Assembly (NCBI RefSeq): GCF_029582805.1
Contig: NZ_JAKKUT010000002.1
Location: 1,264,001 to 1,328,000 of the forward strand
Source: Candidatus Synechococcus calcipolaris G9
GTDB lineage: Bacteria > Cyanobacteriota > Cyanobacteriia > Thermosynechococcales > Thermosynechococcaceae
DNA: 64,000 nt
Direction: 5' to 3'
Part shown: positions 23,907 to 32,490 of the stretch, in pieces
Layout: every line of letters starts with the position of its first letter
Position numbering within the stretch: position 1 is the stretch's first letter
Program-made: the position numbers and the translations under genes
Notes under the pieces: model-generated
The model's database searches: none
What the model was told of the DNA's origin: nothing
What the model saw: the letters and a program-made list of their open reading frames with translations, nothing else

Positions 23907-26141
23907 TTATTCTGAATCCATTCCCAAAAGGGCGATCGCCCGGGTTTGAATGGCTTCCGGCGTAATACCATTAAAGGCCATTAGCTCCGATGCACTGGCA
24001 GTGGTTTCTCCCCGTTGCCAGGTCATTAAATCTCGGTTCAACGGAGAACGCAACATCAAGGGTTCTAGCATAGCCCCCGGCCCCCCCGTAATTCCCAGGA
24101 GAGCATTGCCGCCAAAGAGAGCTTCAAAGGTTGCATCATCCGCAAAACCCCCATCGGGTTCTGAGCAAGTACTCCAGGCCACATCACTGGGACGGTAGAG
24201 CCGCCGCGGACTGATCACCGACACAATTCGTACCCGTACCCCTTCCGCTTCCAGGGATTTCGCCGCCGCAAACACGGGCAGTAAGATCATATCCCCCAAG
24301 GCAGCCAAGACAACCAGTGGCCCAGATCCTTCACTCTCGTAAAGAATCACACCACCCTTCACCAGAGCCTCTTCGGTTTGGGCAAACGTCGTGCGAATCG
24401 GCAGGGGAGACTTGCTGGCAATAATCGCAATACCCTTATTTTGGGTACTCAATGCCCACTGGTAGCACACCTGAACACTATTGGCATCGGCGGGAAACAA
24501 CGGGAAGATATTTCCATTCCGCATCATTGCCCCGAAGTAGGCTTCAATTTCTGGGCGTTGGTGAGTCCAGCCATTCCGCCCCTGTTCTAAGGCTCCGGCG
24601 GTATAAAGGGTGACGGTGGAGGGGGTGGGACGGCGCAGTTCAGCCATGGCCTGGGTCACGGTCTGCCAGATGGGTAAGCCATTAATAGCAAAGGATTCGT
24701 AGGAGCACCAAAGGGTTCGACTGCCCATTAAACATAATCCTGCCGCTAATCCAGCACAGGCATCTTCGCTCAGGGGTTCATAGACTTGGCCCGTGGGTTC
24801 CTGGTTATAGAGGGGGTCCGGGGTGGGGTGAATAATCTTGAGGGCTTGGTTAATATTGCCAATGCCAGAGGCTTCGTTACCATCGGCATTCGTTACCAAA
24901 TAGCGGCGATCCTTTTGCCCCACGTAGGCCACCAATTGGCCCATGGCGGTTGTGGATACTTTGGCGTCTCCCCCCACCGAATAGGCTTCTAGGGGCAGTT
25001 CTCCTAGGTCTGGTAGGTCAAGCACGGATTCAGTGACCGCAACCTTGGCCGCTGGGCCGCCCCCGGCCCGCTCACAATTAGTCCGCACCAGTTGCCAAGC
25101 CGCCACCGATAGGGCCCGTTTTTCGAGGGCAGTCACAATGTCGGCGTTATCCAGGGTGTGATAGCCGTAGAGGTTATGGGATTTGGCTCCCTTGGCATGA
25201 ACCCCCGCCCCCTTGAGTTGCTTAATGATAAAGACCGTTAATTCACCCCCAAGGGCCGCTTTTGCCGCTTTTTGTGCCCCCATAAGTACGGCGGTCATAA
25301 ATTTCATCCGTCCCTCAAAGGAAAAGAGGGTACTGTCCACATAGGCCCCGGGCTGATCCCCATCCTCAAAGTCCTTGGCATCGATCAGCACGACATTTTT
25401 GAAGCCATTCCCCTGCCAGTAGGCGATCATCTGGTCATTGGACTGCAACGACACCATGCTGTGATGCTCTTGGCTAAAGCCATTCCACACCAGTATGGGC
25501 AGAAAGTTGGTGACGGAGGGAAAAGCGGTATGGAAATGCCCCATACTACTCATCACATAGGGTTCACCCAAGCCCCCATCCCCCAAGGTAAAGGGAAAGA
25601 GGGTTTGACGATGCAACCAGGCGGCGGCCATGGCAAAGTGCTGCCCCTGACCGAGGGGCCCTGCTGGAGCTAAAATACCGGGAATATAGCCCGATAGATG
25701 CCCTAACAGGCCGTGTTTTTCCCGGAAGCGATCGCGCAGATCCTGGACGGTATGAATATCCATGGCTTCCAGGGAACGATCCAGAAACATGGCACTGTAG
25801 AATCCGGGGGCATGGTGGCCCACCTCGGTGATGATATTTTTATGGCCCAGAAAGACGAAGGCTGCGTAGGCCTCAGCTTGACTGGCAAACCCCCCTGGAT
25901 GGCCCGAGGCCTTACTTGCCGTGACTTGCAGGGTTAGGTAGCGCAGGGCATCGGCATAAAGCAGTGCTTGGTAGGCGGCGGCTGGATCCTGTCCATGGGC
26001 GATCGCCCCGGTACGGTCATCGATAACGGCAGCTTGACCATAATCCTGCCATTGGGGCCAATCTGAGCCAAAATACTGAATGCCTTGGCAAAAATTGGGA
26101 TGATTGGAACTTGAAGCAGGGGAAGCAGCCGTCATAAACAA
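23907..26141 (-). CDS. Phosphoketolase/transketolase-family ThDP enzyme (Sll0529-like)
   Basis: This 744-aa thiamine-diphosphate enzyme has the cofactor motif starting 'LGDGGLGEPY' with the closing Asn in 'ILVWNG'. The phosphoketolase-like N-terminal segment 'ASGHPGGFASQAEAYAAFVF' and the C-terminal 'YESFAINGLPIWQT' region are both present. Classical XFP enzymes are about 790-820 aa and have a different N-terminal core ('GHWGT'), so this looks like the shorter second cyanobacterial paralogue, whose substrate is less certain. The start may be ATG 26141 or 26135. It is monocistronic, with the Uma2 gene divergent. Confidence 0.75.
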   Translation of the reverse strand: MFMTAASPASSSNHPNFCQGIQYFGSDWPQWQDYGQAAVIDDRTGAIAHGQDPAAAYQALLYADALRYLTLQVTASKASGHPGGFASQAEAYAAFVFLGHKNIITEVGHHAPGFYSAMFLDRSLEAMDIHTVQDLRDRFREKHGLLGHLSGYIPGILAPAGPLGQGQHFAMAAAWLHRQTLFPFTLGDGGLGEPYVMSSMGHFHTAFPSVTNFLPILVWNGFSQEHHSMVSLQSNDQMIAYWQGNGFKNVVLIDAKDFEDGDQPGAYVDSTLFSFEGRMKFMTAVLMGAQKAAKAALGGELTVFIIKQLKGAGVHAKGAKSHNLYGYHTLDNADIVTALEKRALSVAAWQLVRTNCERAGGGPAAKVAVTESVLDLPDLGELPLEAYSVGGDAKVSTTAMGQLVAYVGQKDRRYLVTNADGNEASGIGNINQALKIIHPTPDPLYNQEPTGQVYEPLSEDACAGLAAGLCLMGSRTLWCSYESFAINGLPIWQTVTQAMAELRRPTPSTVTLYTAGALEQGRNGWTHQRPEIEAYFGAMMRNGNIFPLFPADANSVQVCYQWALSTQNKGIAIIASKSPLPIRTTFAQTEEALVKGGVILYESEGSGPLVVLAALGDMILLPVFAAAKSLEAEGVRVRIVSVISPRRLYRPSDVAWSTCSEPDGGFADDATFEALFGGNALLGITGGPGAMLEPLMLRSPLNRDLMTWQRGETTASASELMAFNGITPEAIQTRAIALLGMDSE

Positions 26142-26317
26142 TCCTTAAACTTAAAAACTTAAACAGAGGTAAATTGACAGTAGGGAGGACAGCGACGGTT
26201 CATTGAGCGTGATGGATTAAATCTTAAACACTCGTTATCGGCCGTAAACTCACGGATTGATTTTACAATTCTTTGGACGCAAAACCCAATTACAACAACG
26301 ATGACCATCCCCCAACC

Positions 26318-26917
26318 ATGACCATCACCAGTAGCCAACCAAAGACCTACAGTGCCGAAGAATATCTGCATCTAGACGTAGGGTCAGAACTGCGCCATGA
26401 ATACCACCATGGAGAAATCATCCCGATGCCTGGGGGAACCCCTGCCCATAACGAAATTATCCGTATGTTGGTTTTTCTATTAACGGCTAACCTGCGGAAA
26501 CAGCCCTACAGTATTTTTGTGACTGACCAGCGATTGTGGATTCCTACCCGTGCCATTGGCCCAGAGGAGACCGACGAATTGTATACCTATCCCAACGTAA
26601 TGGTCACATCCCGCCCAGTAACTCTTAAACCAGGACGAAAAGACACCGTGATCAATCCAATTTTGATCGCCGAGGTCTTGTCAGACTCTACCCAAGGGTA
26701 CGATCGGGGTGATAAATTCGCAGCCTATCGCACCATTCCCACCTTTGAGGAATATTTACTCATTGATCAATCCAAACCCCATGTGGAGCAGTATGGGAAA
26801 CAGGCAGAAAATCAGTGGTTATTTACAGAGTATTACGGTCTTGACCAAACCCTGAATCTGCAATCTGTGGGGGTGGCGATCGCCCTCACTGACCTGTATG
26901 AAGCCATTGATTGGTGA
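26318..26917 (+). CDS. Uma2 family (DUF820) putative restriction endonuclease-fold protein
   Basis: This is a 199-aa protein from ATG 26318 ('MTITSSQPKTYSAEEYLHLD'); the upstream in-frame ATG at 26273 adds a non-family leader. Core motifs are 'RHEYHHGEIIPMPGGTPAHN', 'YPNVMV', 'ILIAEVLSDST' and 'EEYLLIDQ'. It is a second member in this window after 12633-13223, with low mutual identity. It sits at the left border of the restriction-modification island and still contains a HIP1 site. Confidence 0.88.
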   Translation: MTITSSQPKTYSAEEYLHLDVGSELRHEYHHGEIIPMPGGTPAHNEIIRMLVFLLTANLRKQPYSIFVTDQRLWIPTRAIGPEETDELYTYPNVMVTSRPVTLKPGRKDTVINPILIAEVLSDSTQGYDRGDKFAAYRTIPTFEEYLLIDQSKPHVEQYGKQAENQWLFTEYYGLDQTLNLQSVGVAIALTDLYEAIDW

Positions 26918-26986
26918 TGGGTGACGACTATCGCCATAACGGATACACTGAGTTATCCCCTTGACACGAAGCGTATCCCTTCCTAA

Positions 26987-29083
26987 ATGGCTCTATCAAA
27001 TACTGCTCAGAATATCTTGCAATACGAGTCTACGATTTGGTCTACGGCTGACCTATTGCGGGGCTGTGGCATCAAAGAATCGGAATGGCCGTCCTATATG
27101 ATGCCGTTCTTTGCCCTGGTGATGATTGAGAGCCGCCTGATCAGGATGTTTGATGACCTAAAGACAGAACTAGGGGAAGACACCTTCAATGGGATTGAAC
27201 CCAATGACCTGATTGAATTGATTCAGGACAAGGGCCAAGGCTACAACGTCTATATCTTTGAGAAGCACCAGACCCTAAAGGACATCTGCCAGAACGATAA
27301 ATCCTTTGATGTGGACTTTGATGCCTATCTGAAAGGCTATGACGGCGAAACTAAAGACCTGTTGGGGGTGGATGCCTTTGAAGGGGAAAAGTTTCTCGAT
27401 ATCAAAGGGGTGATTGCCAAGCTCAAGGCTAAGAAGGTGCTGTTTAGCTACGTCACGGCATGGAGCAGCATTGACCTAAAGCCCTTTGACAACTCAGCAA
27501 TTACCACCCTAGAGGAACACATCAAACGCCGTTGGGCGGATATTTCCGCTGAGACAGCGGGGGAACAGTACACCCCCGATGATGTGATCGCCCTGATTGC
27601 AGAGATTATCGCGTCAAAGATTGAGGACTCAGGCCGCCTGCTGAAAATCTATGACTGCACCTGTGGGGGTGGGAACCTGCTGTTTGGGGTGGAAGACCGG
27701 ATTAAGGAGAAGGTGAACCGCCTGACTCAGACCTATGGGCAAGACTGGAATGATGCCCTTTACGCCTTAGCCAAGATTGAAGGTCGGTTTCGGGTGGATT
27801 CTAAAATCGAGCATGGCAACACCCTAACCGATGACAAATTCTTTGCGGATGAGTTTGATGTGGTGGTGGCGAATCCGCCCTATGGGGTGGACTGGAAGGG
27901 CTTTCAGAAAGACATCCAGAACGATAAGACCCAGCGGTTTCAGCATCTCCCGGCGGTGAGTGATGGGCAGTTGTTGTTTATGCAACACCTGATCTCGAAG
28001 ATGAATGCCACGGGTATGGGAGTGGTGGTTCATAATGGCTCCACCCTGTTTAGTGGCGATGCCGGATCGGGGGAAAGCAATATCCGTAAATGGATGCTGG
28101 ATAATGACCTGGTGGAAGCGGTGATCCAGTTGCCGACGGATGAGTTTTTTAACACTAATATCTACACCTATCTGTGGGTGCTGAATAAGCAGAAACCCGA
28201 TGAGCGGAAGGATCGGGTGATGCTGATCAATGCCAGTGAAAAGTTTAAGCCCCTGAAGAAAAACAAAGGCTCGAAGCGGAAGGAGATAGATGAGGCCAAT
28301 CGTTTAGAAATTGTCGATACTTTGGGCAAGTGGGCGGATAACGACTATGCCAGGGTGTTTGATAAGGAGTTTTTCTATTTCAATAAGCAGGCGATCATGC
28401 TCACGAATGTGGATGAGCAGGGCAGAACGTTTGCTGATCGCCTGAAGGATGGGAAAAAGAGTCGGTCGCTTAAACCTGTGAAGCTGGACAACGGGGAACG
28501 GACGTTAACGGAATTCACGATATTAGAACCGCCTGAGAACCCCCCGCCTGACAGCACCCCCCTTATCAAAGGGGGCAGGGGGGATCTATCCGAGTATTTC
28601 ACCGATGACATTAAGCCGTTTGTGAGTTCGTTGGATTATAAAGAACAGCCGTTGGTGGTGACAACGGAAAAGGCGCAATACAGTTTTGATGCGGATCAGG
28701 AAACGCTGATTAAGGAGGTATTGGGCAAGCGGGAAGCATTGGGCTGTGGAAAGATTGTGGTGAAGTCTGCGTTTAAGAAAAAGACGAAAACCAAACCGGA
28801 AAGCATTGTGATTACGGTGGAGCTAACGCCAGACTATCAGAAGGATTATGAGATTATTCCCTATCACCGTGACCCGGATGAGAATCGGGCGGCCATTGAA
28901 GCGTTTATGGCGAAGTACATCACGAAGCCGTTTGAGTATTTAGAAAATGTGGTGGGAGTAGAAATTAATTTTAATAAGGTATTTTATCAGCCTGAGCAAT
29001 TGCGAAGTGTAGAGGAAATCTTGGATGAGATTTCGACCTTAGATAAAGAACTCAGAGAACTAGAGCAGTCTTTATCTTTATGA
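26987..29083 (+). CDS. hsdM: Type I restriction-modification methyltransferase subunit HsdM
   Basis: HsdM methylates adenine within the site chosen by HsdS and is part of the HsdR2M2S complex. This 698-aa protein has SAM motif I 'DCTCGGGNLLFG' (about residue 222) and the N6-adenine motif N296-P-P-Y299. It is longer than standard HsdM because of a C-terminal extension (about 540-698). A short insert 'PPDSTPLIKGGRGDLS' (about residues 518-535) comes from a repeat element that entered in frame. The stop overlaps the next gene by ATGA. Confidence 0.95.
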   Translation: MALSNTAQNILQYESTIWSTADLLRGCGIKESEWPSYMMPFFALVMIESRLIRMFDDLKTELGEDTFNGIEPNDLIELIQDKGQGYNVYIFEKHQTLKDICQNDKSFDVDFDAYLKGYDGETKDLLGVDAFEGEKFLDIKGVIAKLKAKKVLFSYVTAWSSIDLKPFDNSAITTLEEHIKRRWADISAETAGEQYTPDDVIALIAEIIASKIEDSGRLLKIYDCTCGGGNLLFGVEDRIKEKVNRLTQTYGQDWNDALYALAKIEGRFRVDSKIEHGNTLTDDKFFADEFDVVVANPPYGVDWKGFQKDIQNDKTQRFQHLPAVSDGQLLFMQHLISKMNATGMGVVVHNGSTLFSGDAGSGESNIRKWMLDNDLVEAVIQLPTDEFFNTNIYTYLWVLNKQKPDERKDRVMLINASEKFKPLKKNKGSKRKEIDEANRLEIVDTLGKWADNDYARVFDKEFFYFNKQAIMLTNVDEQGRTFADRLKDGKKSRSLKPVKLDNGERTLTEFTILEPPENPPPDSTPLIKGGRGDLSEYFTDDIKPFVSSLDYKEQPLVVTTEKAQYSFDADQETLIKEVLGKREALGCGKIVVKSAFKKKTKTKPESIVITVELTPDYQKDYEIIPYHRDPDENRAAIEAFMAKYITKPFEYLENVVGVEINFNKVFYQPEQLRSVEEILDEISTLDKELRELEQSLSL
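28557..28586 (+). repeat. Copy of a dispersed cyanobacterial repeat inside hsdM
   Basis: A C-run/G-run palindrome (CCCCCTTATC, then AAAGGGGGCAGGGGGGATC) matches the well-known dispersed repeat of cyanobacteria that encodes 'PLxKGGRGD' when it falls in a gene. Here it keeps the hsdM frame open. The exact borders cannot be set without a second local copy. Confidence 0.6.
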
Positions 29084-29391
29084 AGACTCTAGAGGAGGTT
29101 AAAAGCCAATTACAAGCCGGACAATTTGAATTTACCCGCCATGCCTTTAAGCGGGCAGTTGAGCGCAATATTAGTGAGGCAGAGATTAGAGAAGCGAGTA
29201 CAAAAATAGAGGTGATTGAAGATTATCCAGACGACAAGTATTCACCAAGTTGTCTGCTGCTGGGATTCACACTAGCAAATCGAGCTTTACACCTTCAGGT
29301 TTCAAGGATTGAATCTGACAACGTAAAAATCATTACACTGTACGAACCTGACTCAATGCAATGGATGGATTACCGAAGGAGGAAACCCTGA
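29080..29391 (+). CDS. DUF4258 family protein, probable toxin
   Basis: This 103-aa protein has 'FTRHAFKRAVERNISEAEI' followed by 'IEDYPDDKYSPSCLLLGFT', the standard DUF4258 pattern (RelE-like fold). It overlaps the hsdM stop by 4 bases and the next gene by one base (TGATG), so it is translationally coupled to both. DUF4258 next to a YgiT-type zinc finger gene is a recurrent toxin-antitoxin arrangement. Confidence 0.82.
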   Translation: MKTLEEVKSQLQAGQFEFTRHAFKRAVERNISEAEIREASTKIEVIEDYPDDKYSPSCLLLGFTLANRALHLQVSRIESDNVKIITLYEPDSMQWMDYRRRKP

Positions 29392-29630
29392 TGTTTAGAT
29401 GTCATGTTTGCGGTTCAGAAGAGTCTCATTCAGAGTCTATTAGCGAAGTTTTTAATGTTCGAGGAAAATTTTATTTGGTAGAAAAAATCCCGGCTATGGT
29501 TTGCTCTCGCTGTGGAGAGGAGGTGTTGAGCCGAGAGACAACTGAAGGAGTTCGAGTGATGTTACATCGGGAAGATGAACCGATTCGATCTATTTCCTTG
29601 GATGTATTTTCCTATGGCGGTTTTAATTAA
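29391..29630 (+). CDS. YgiT-type zinc finger protein, probable antitoxin
   Basis: This is a 79-aa protein from ATG 29391. Two CxxC pairs, 'CHVCGS' near residue 4 and 'CSRCGE' near residue 38, form the zinc site seen in the N-terminal domain of MqsA/YgiT antitoxins. The DNA-binding Xre domain of full MqsA is absent, as in many cyanobacterial short forms. It is coupled to the DUF4258 gene upstream. Confidence 0.85.
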   Translation: MFRCHVCGSEESHSESISEVFNVRGKFYLVEKIPAMVCSRCGEEVLSRETTEGVRVMLHREDEPIRSISLDVFSYGGFN

Positions 29631-29663
29631 TAATCGTCAATTATTCATTGTTAATTGTCAGTT

Positions 29664-29759
29664 ATGCCTGGGCAATTGAGAAGTGTGGAGAAGATTTTAG
29701 ATGATATTTCTGAGTTAGACTATCGGTTAAAAGAGTTGGAGGATACTTTGTCATTATGA
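29664..29759 (+). pseudogene. Duplicated 3' end of hsdM (fragment)
   Basis: The frame 'PGQLRSVEKILDDISELDYR' then 'LKELEDTLSL' and a stop closely matches the last 30 residues of the HsdM encoded upstream ('PEQLRSVEEILDEISTLDKE' then 'LRELEQSLSL'). It is therefore a second, diverged copy of the hsdM tail. As in the intact hsdM, the stop overlaps the start of the next small gene by ATGA. Confidence 0.8.
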
Positions 29760-30103
29760 ACCCACCAATAAGTAGCAATGCCCAACGAGCTTCACCGATC
29801 GCAATTCCTCGTCGTGGTCGATTAGAGCAACTGTGTATCCAATATAAAATTGCAAAGTTGTCTTTATTTGGTTCGATTTTGCGAGACGATTTTACTGATG
29901 AAAGCGATATTGATTTTTTGGTGGAGTTCCAAAAAGATTACACTCCCACTTTTTTGGTGATGGCTCAGATCGAGGAAGAGTTGTCGGATCTACTGCAAGG
30001 CAGAATTGTGGATTTGAGAACACTGGCGGAACTAAGTCCCTATTTTAGGGATCGGGTCATGGCGGAGACAAGGGTGCAATATGAGTGCAACTACAATGGA
30101 TAA
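29756..30103 (+). CDS. MNT-type nucleotidyltransferase (MntA-like antitoxin), partner missing
   Basis: This 115-aa protein has the minimal nucleotidyltransferase motif 'LFGSILRDDFTDESDIDFLV' (GSxxR...SDID). MNT proteins are antitoxins that modify HEPN toxins. No HEPN/DUF86 gene follows; after an 84-base gap the next gene is hsdS. It starts inside the stop of the hsdM tail remnant. Confidence 0.85.
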   Translation: MNPPISSNAQRASPIAIPRRGRLEQLCIQYKIAKLSLFGSILRDDFTDESDIDFLVEFQKDYTPTFLVMAQIEEELSDLLQGRIVDLRTLAELSPYFRDRVMAETRVQYECNYNG

Positions 30104-30187
30104 TTATCAATTGTCAACTCACAATTACCCATTAAAAATAGATGCTTTGAATAATGAGTCGAAGGCGTTAGAGGAGAGTCTGACGCC

Positions 30188-31537
30188 ATGAAATTAAGAA
30201 TCAGTCGATATGAACAGTACAAGGAAAGTGAAATTGATGGATTAGTGAAGATCCCTTGTCATTGGCGATTAGAACGCTTGAAATTTATTGCTGAAGTACG
30301 AAGCGGAGTAGCAAAGGGACGGAATCTATCGGGAAAGAAAACCATCGAATTGCCGTATTTGAGAGTAGCTAATGTTCAAGAAAATCGTCTTGAGTTGGAC
30401 AATATTTCCAGGATCGAAATTCAACTTAGTGAAGAAGCTAGGTATTCATTAAAGCCTGGTGATGTTTTGATGACGGAAGGAGGCGACAATGACAAACTAG
30501 GTCGTGGAGCTGTTTGGAAGGGGCAAATTCCAAGATGTCTGCATCAAAATCATGTATTTGCAGTCAGACCGTTTGATTCTGAAAACTCATATTGGATCAA
30601 CTGGATGACACAGACAGAGTTCTTAAAATATTTCTTTTTGAGCCGATCTAAGCAGACAACTAATTTAGCTTCTATTTCTTCTACAAATCTGAAAATAACC
30701 CCAATTATATTTCCACCTCTGCACGAGCGTTTAGCGATTACCCGCTATCTCGACACCAGAACTGCCCAGATCGATCGCAAAATTGACCTACTCACCCAAA
30801 AAGCCCAACGCTATGAGGAACTGAAAAGGGCGATCATTAACGAAACCGTCACACGCGGTCTTGATAAGTCTGTACCGATGAAAAATAGCGGCATTGAATG
30901 GATCGGCAAAATTCCTGAGCATTGGGAAATTAAGCGGATAAAGGATATTACCGAATCAGATGTTTCGGTAAAAACACCGTCTCAATTAAAGGAAACAGAT
31001 TTAATTGAGTTTGTCCCGATGAGTAATATTGATGAAAATATTGGGAGGATTAAAGAATTTAGTTTCGTGACACTTGATACTGTTTCTAGTGGCTATACAA
31101 AATTCAAAAATGAAGATGTAATTTTTGCCAAGATAACACCCTGTATGGAGAACGGAAATGTAGCCTTAGTAAAAAATCTGAGACATGGGATTGGCTTCGG
31201 GAGCACCGAATTTATGGTTTTTAGGTCTCAGAAAGAATTATTGCCAAAGTATCTACACTATTTCTTTCACAATATTCTCTTTAGAAAGAATGCTGAACCT
31301 TTTATGAAGGGTACTGCGGGGCAAAAAAGAATCACAAGTTTGTATATGTCAACTCATGGTTTTGGCTTACCACCGCTTGATGAACAAAAAGCGATCGCCC
31401 ACTATCTAGACACAAAAACCGATCAAATTGACCAAATCATCCAAACTATCAACACCCAAATCGAAAAACTCAAGGAACTTCGCAAGACCCTAATTAACGA
31501 TGTTGTTACTGGAAAAATCAAAGTGATTGATAATTGA
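30188..31537 (+). CDS. hsdS: Type I restriction-modification specificity subunit HsdS
   Basis: This 449-aa protein is built from two target recognition domains (about residues 1-190 and 235-395), each followed by a conserved helical spacer. The spacers are 'RYLDTRTAQIDRKIDLLTQK' and 'HYLDTKTDQIDQIIQTINTQ'; they repeat each other and set the distance between the two half-sites. It determines the bipartite DNA target for HsdM and HsdR. The gene lies between hsdM and hsdR but is separated from each by small toxin-antitoxin-like genes. Confidence 0.93.
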   Translation: MKLRISRYEQYKESEIDGLVKIPCHWRLERLKFIAEVRSGVAKGRNLSGKKTIELPYLRVANVQENRLELDNISRIEIQLSEEARYSLKPGDVLMTEGGDNDKLGRGAVWKGQIPRCLHQNHVFAVRPFDSENSYWINWMTQTEFLKYFFLSRSKQTTNLASISSTNLKITPIIFPPLHERLAITRYLDTRTAQIDRKIDLLTQKAQRYEELKRAIINETVTRGLDKSVPMKNSGIEWIGKIPEHWEIKRIKDITESDVSVKTPSQLKETDLIEFVPMSNIDENIGRIKEFSFVTLDTVSSGYTKFKNEDVIFAKITPCMENGNVALVKNLRHGIGFGSTEFMVFRSQKELLPKYLHYFFHNILFRKNAEPFMKGTAGQKRITSLYMSTHGFGLPPLDEQKAIAHYLDTKTDQIDQIIQTINTQIEKLKELRKTLINDVVTGKIKVIDN

Positions 31538-31553
31538 AAATGGAGAATTGACA

Positions 31554-31813
31554 ATGAATGTGGCTCAACTGCGGCAAAAAATCGACTATCAACTCAATAA
31601 CCTTTCACCCCAATGGCTAATTCTCATTAGCAACTTCCTCGATTCCATTCAATCCCTTACCAGCAAAGGAGAAATCCCAGATATTCAACCAACCGCTATC
31701 AAACGCGACAACATGCCCAATATCTACTCAAACATGCCAACACCTGGCAAGGCGATGACCTCGAAGCGTGTCTAGATTTCGTCATCGAAACCCGTTCAGA
31801 ATCGCAGTTTTAG
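31554..31813 (+). pseudogene. Frameshifted small antitoxin-like gene
   Basis: From ATG 31554 the frame reads 'MNVAQLRQKIDYQLNNLSPQ' and stays open to 31775, but its last 20 residues look random. The family-like continuation is in another frame: 'LKHANTWQGDDLEACLDFVI' then ETRSESQF and a stop at 31811-31813. A single indel around 31725-31735 explains this. The family (short helical N-terminus, then HA-TW-GDD) is a common cyanobacterial putative antitoxin. No toxin partner follows. Confidence 0.7.
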
Positions 31814-31871
31814 CTATCTATTGTTCATTTTCAATTGCCAATTGCCGATTGCCCATTATCTACTGTGAACT
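31814..31871. repeat. ATTG heptad-type repeat between modules
   Basis: The sequence around 31828-31850 repeats a 7-base unit close to AATTGCC (AATTGCCAATTGCCGATTGCC). Similar ATTG-rich runs occur at 29631-29663, 30104-30130 and 32426-32490, each between small modules of this island. They look like cyanobacterial short tandem heptamer repeats. No gene is present. Confidence 0.5.
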
Positions 31872-32096
31872 ATGAGCTACCAAGGAAGAATCACCCTAGA
31901 ACCTGGAAAACGCAGTGGTAAACCCTGCATTCGCGGAATGCGGATCACCGTTTATGATGTGCTGTCCTACCTTGCCTCTGGCATGACCTACCAAGAAATT
32001 TTGGATGACTTTCCCTACCTCACCCAAGAAGACATATTAGCTTGCCTGAGCTACGCCGCCGATCGCGAACACCAAACCCTGCTGGTACAGGCATGA
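31872..32096 (+). CDS. DUF433 family antitoxin
   Basis: This 74-aa protein has the DUF433 pattern 'GRITLEPGKRSGKPCIRGMR', 'YDVLSYLASGMTYQEILDDF' and 'YLTQEDILACLSYAADRE', a small helix-turn-helix-like fold. It is paired by an ATGA overlap with a DUF5615 PIN-like toxin gene, the usual partner. Confidence 0.92.
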   Translation: MSYQGRITLEPGKRSGKPCIRGMRITVYDVLSYLASGMTYQEILDDFPYLTQEDILACLSYAADREHQTLLVQA

Positions 32097-32425
32097 AGCT
32101 GCTGTTTGATCACAACCTCTCACCCAAATTAGTCCAGCGGCTTGCTGATTTATTTCCAGATTCAACCCACGTTTACACCCTTGAGCTAGATGAAGCCGAC
32201 GACCGCGAGGTTTGGGACTACGCCCAACACCATGGCTTCATCATTGTCACCAAAGACAGCGACTACAACGAACTGCTTACATTCAGAGGGTTTCCGCCAA
32301 AAGTCATTTGGATTCGTCGCGGCAACTGCTCCACCAACGACATCGAATCCATCCTGCGAACCCACGCCGCCGATATCCAAACCTTAACCAATGACCCTAC
32401 CCTCGGCATCTTGACCCTGTACTAG
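32093..32425 (+). CDS. DUF5615 family PIN-like toxin
   Basis: This 110-aa protein starts at ATG 32093 inside the DUF433 stop. 'MKLLFDHNLSPKLVQRLADL' carries the first PIN-like Asp (D6), and 'FIIVTKDSDYNELLTFRG' the second acidic cluster. The family is a PIN-domain-like (Mut7-C) predicted RNase. Together with DUF433 it makes a complete type II toxin-antitoxin pair. Confidence 0.9.
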   Translation: MKLLFDHNLSPKLVQRLADLFPDSTHVYTLELDEADDREVWDYAQHHGFIIVTKDSDYNELLTFRGFPPKVIWIRRGNCSTNDIESILRTHAADIQTLTNDPTLGILTLY

Positions 32426-32490
32426 CAATTGAGAATGAAAAATTGAAAATTGAAAATTATTCATTATCAATTAAACATGGAGAATTGAGG
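32426..32490. repeat. ATTG heptad-type repeat between modules
   Basis: A 7-base unit close to ATTGAAA is repeated near 32436-32461 (AAAAATTGAAAATTGAAAA). This is followed by an AT-rich stretch and a GGAG-like site before the next ATG. It is the same kind of seam as at 31814-31871. Confidence 0.5.

Noticed and set aside
29756-30187. HEPN toxin partner of the MNT gene
   Set aside because: The 84 bases before hsdS hold only ATTG-rich non-coding sequence; no DUF86 or HEPN frame.
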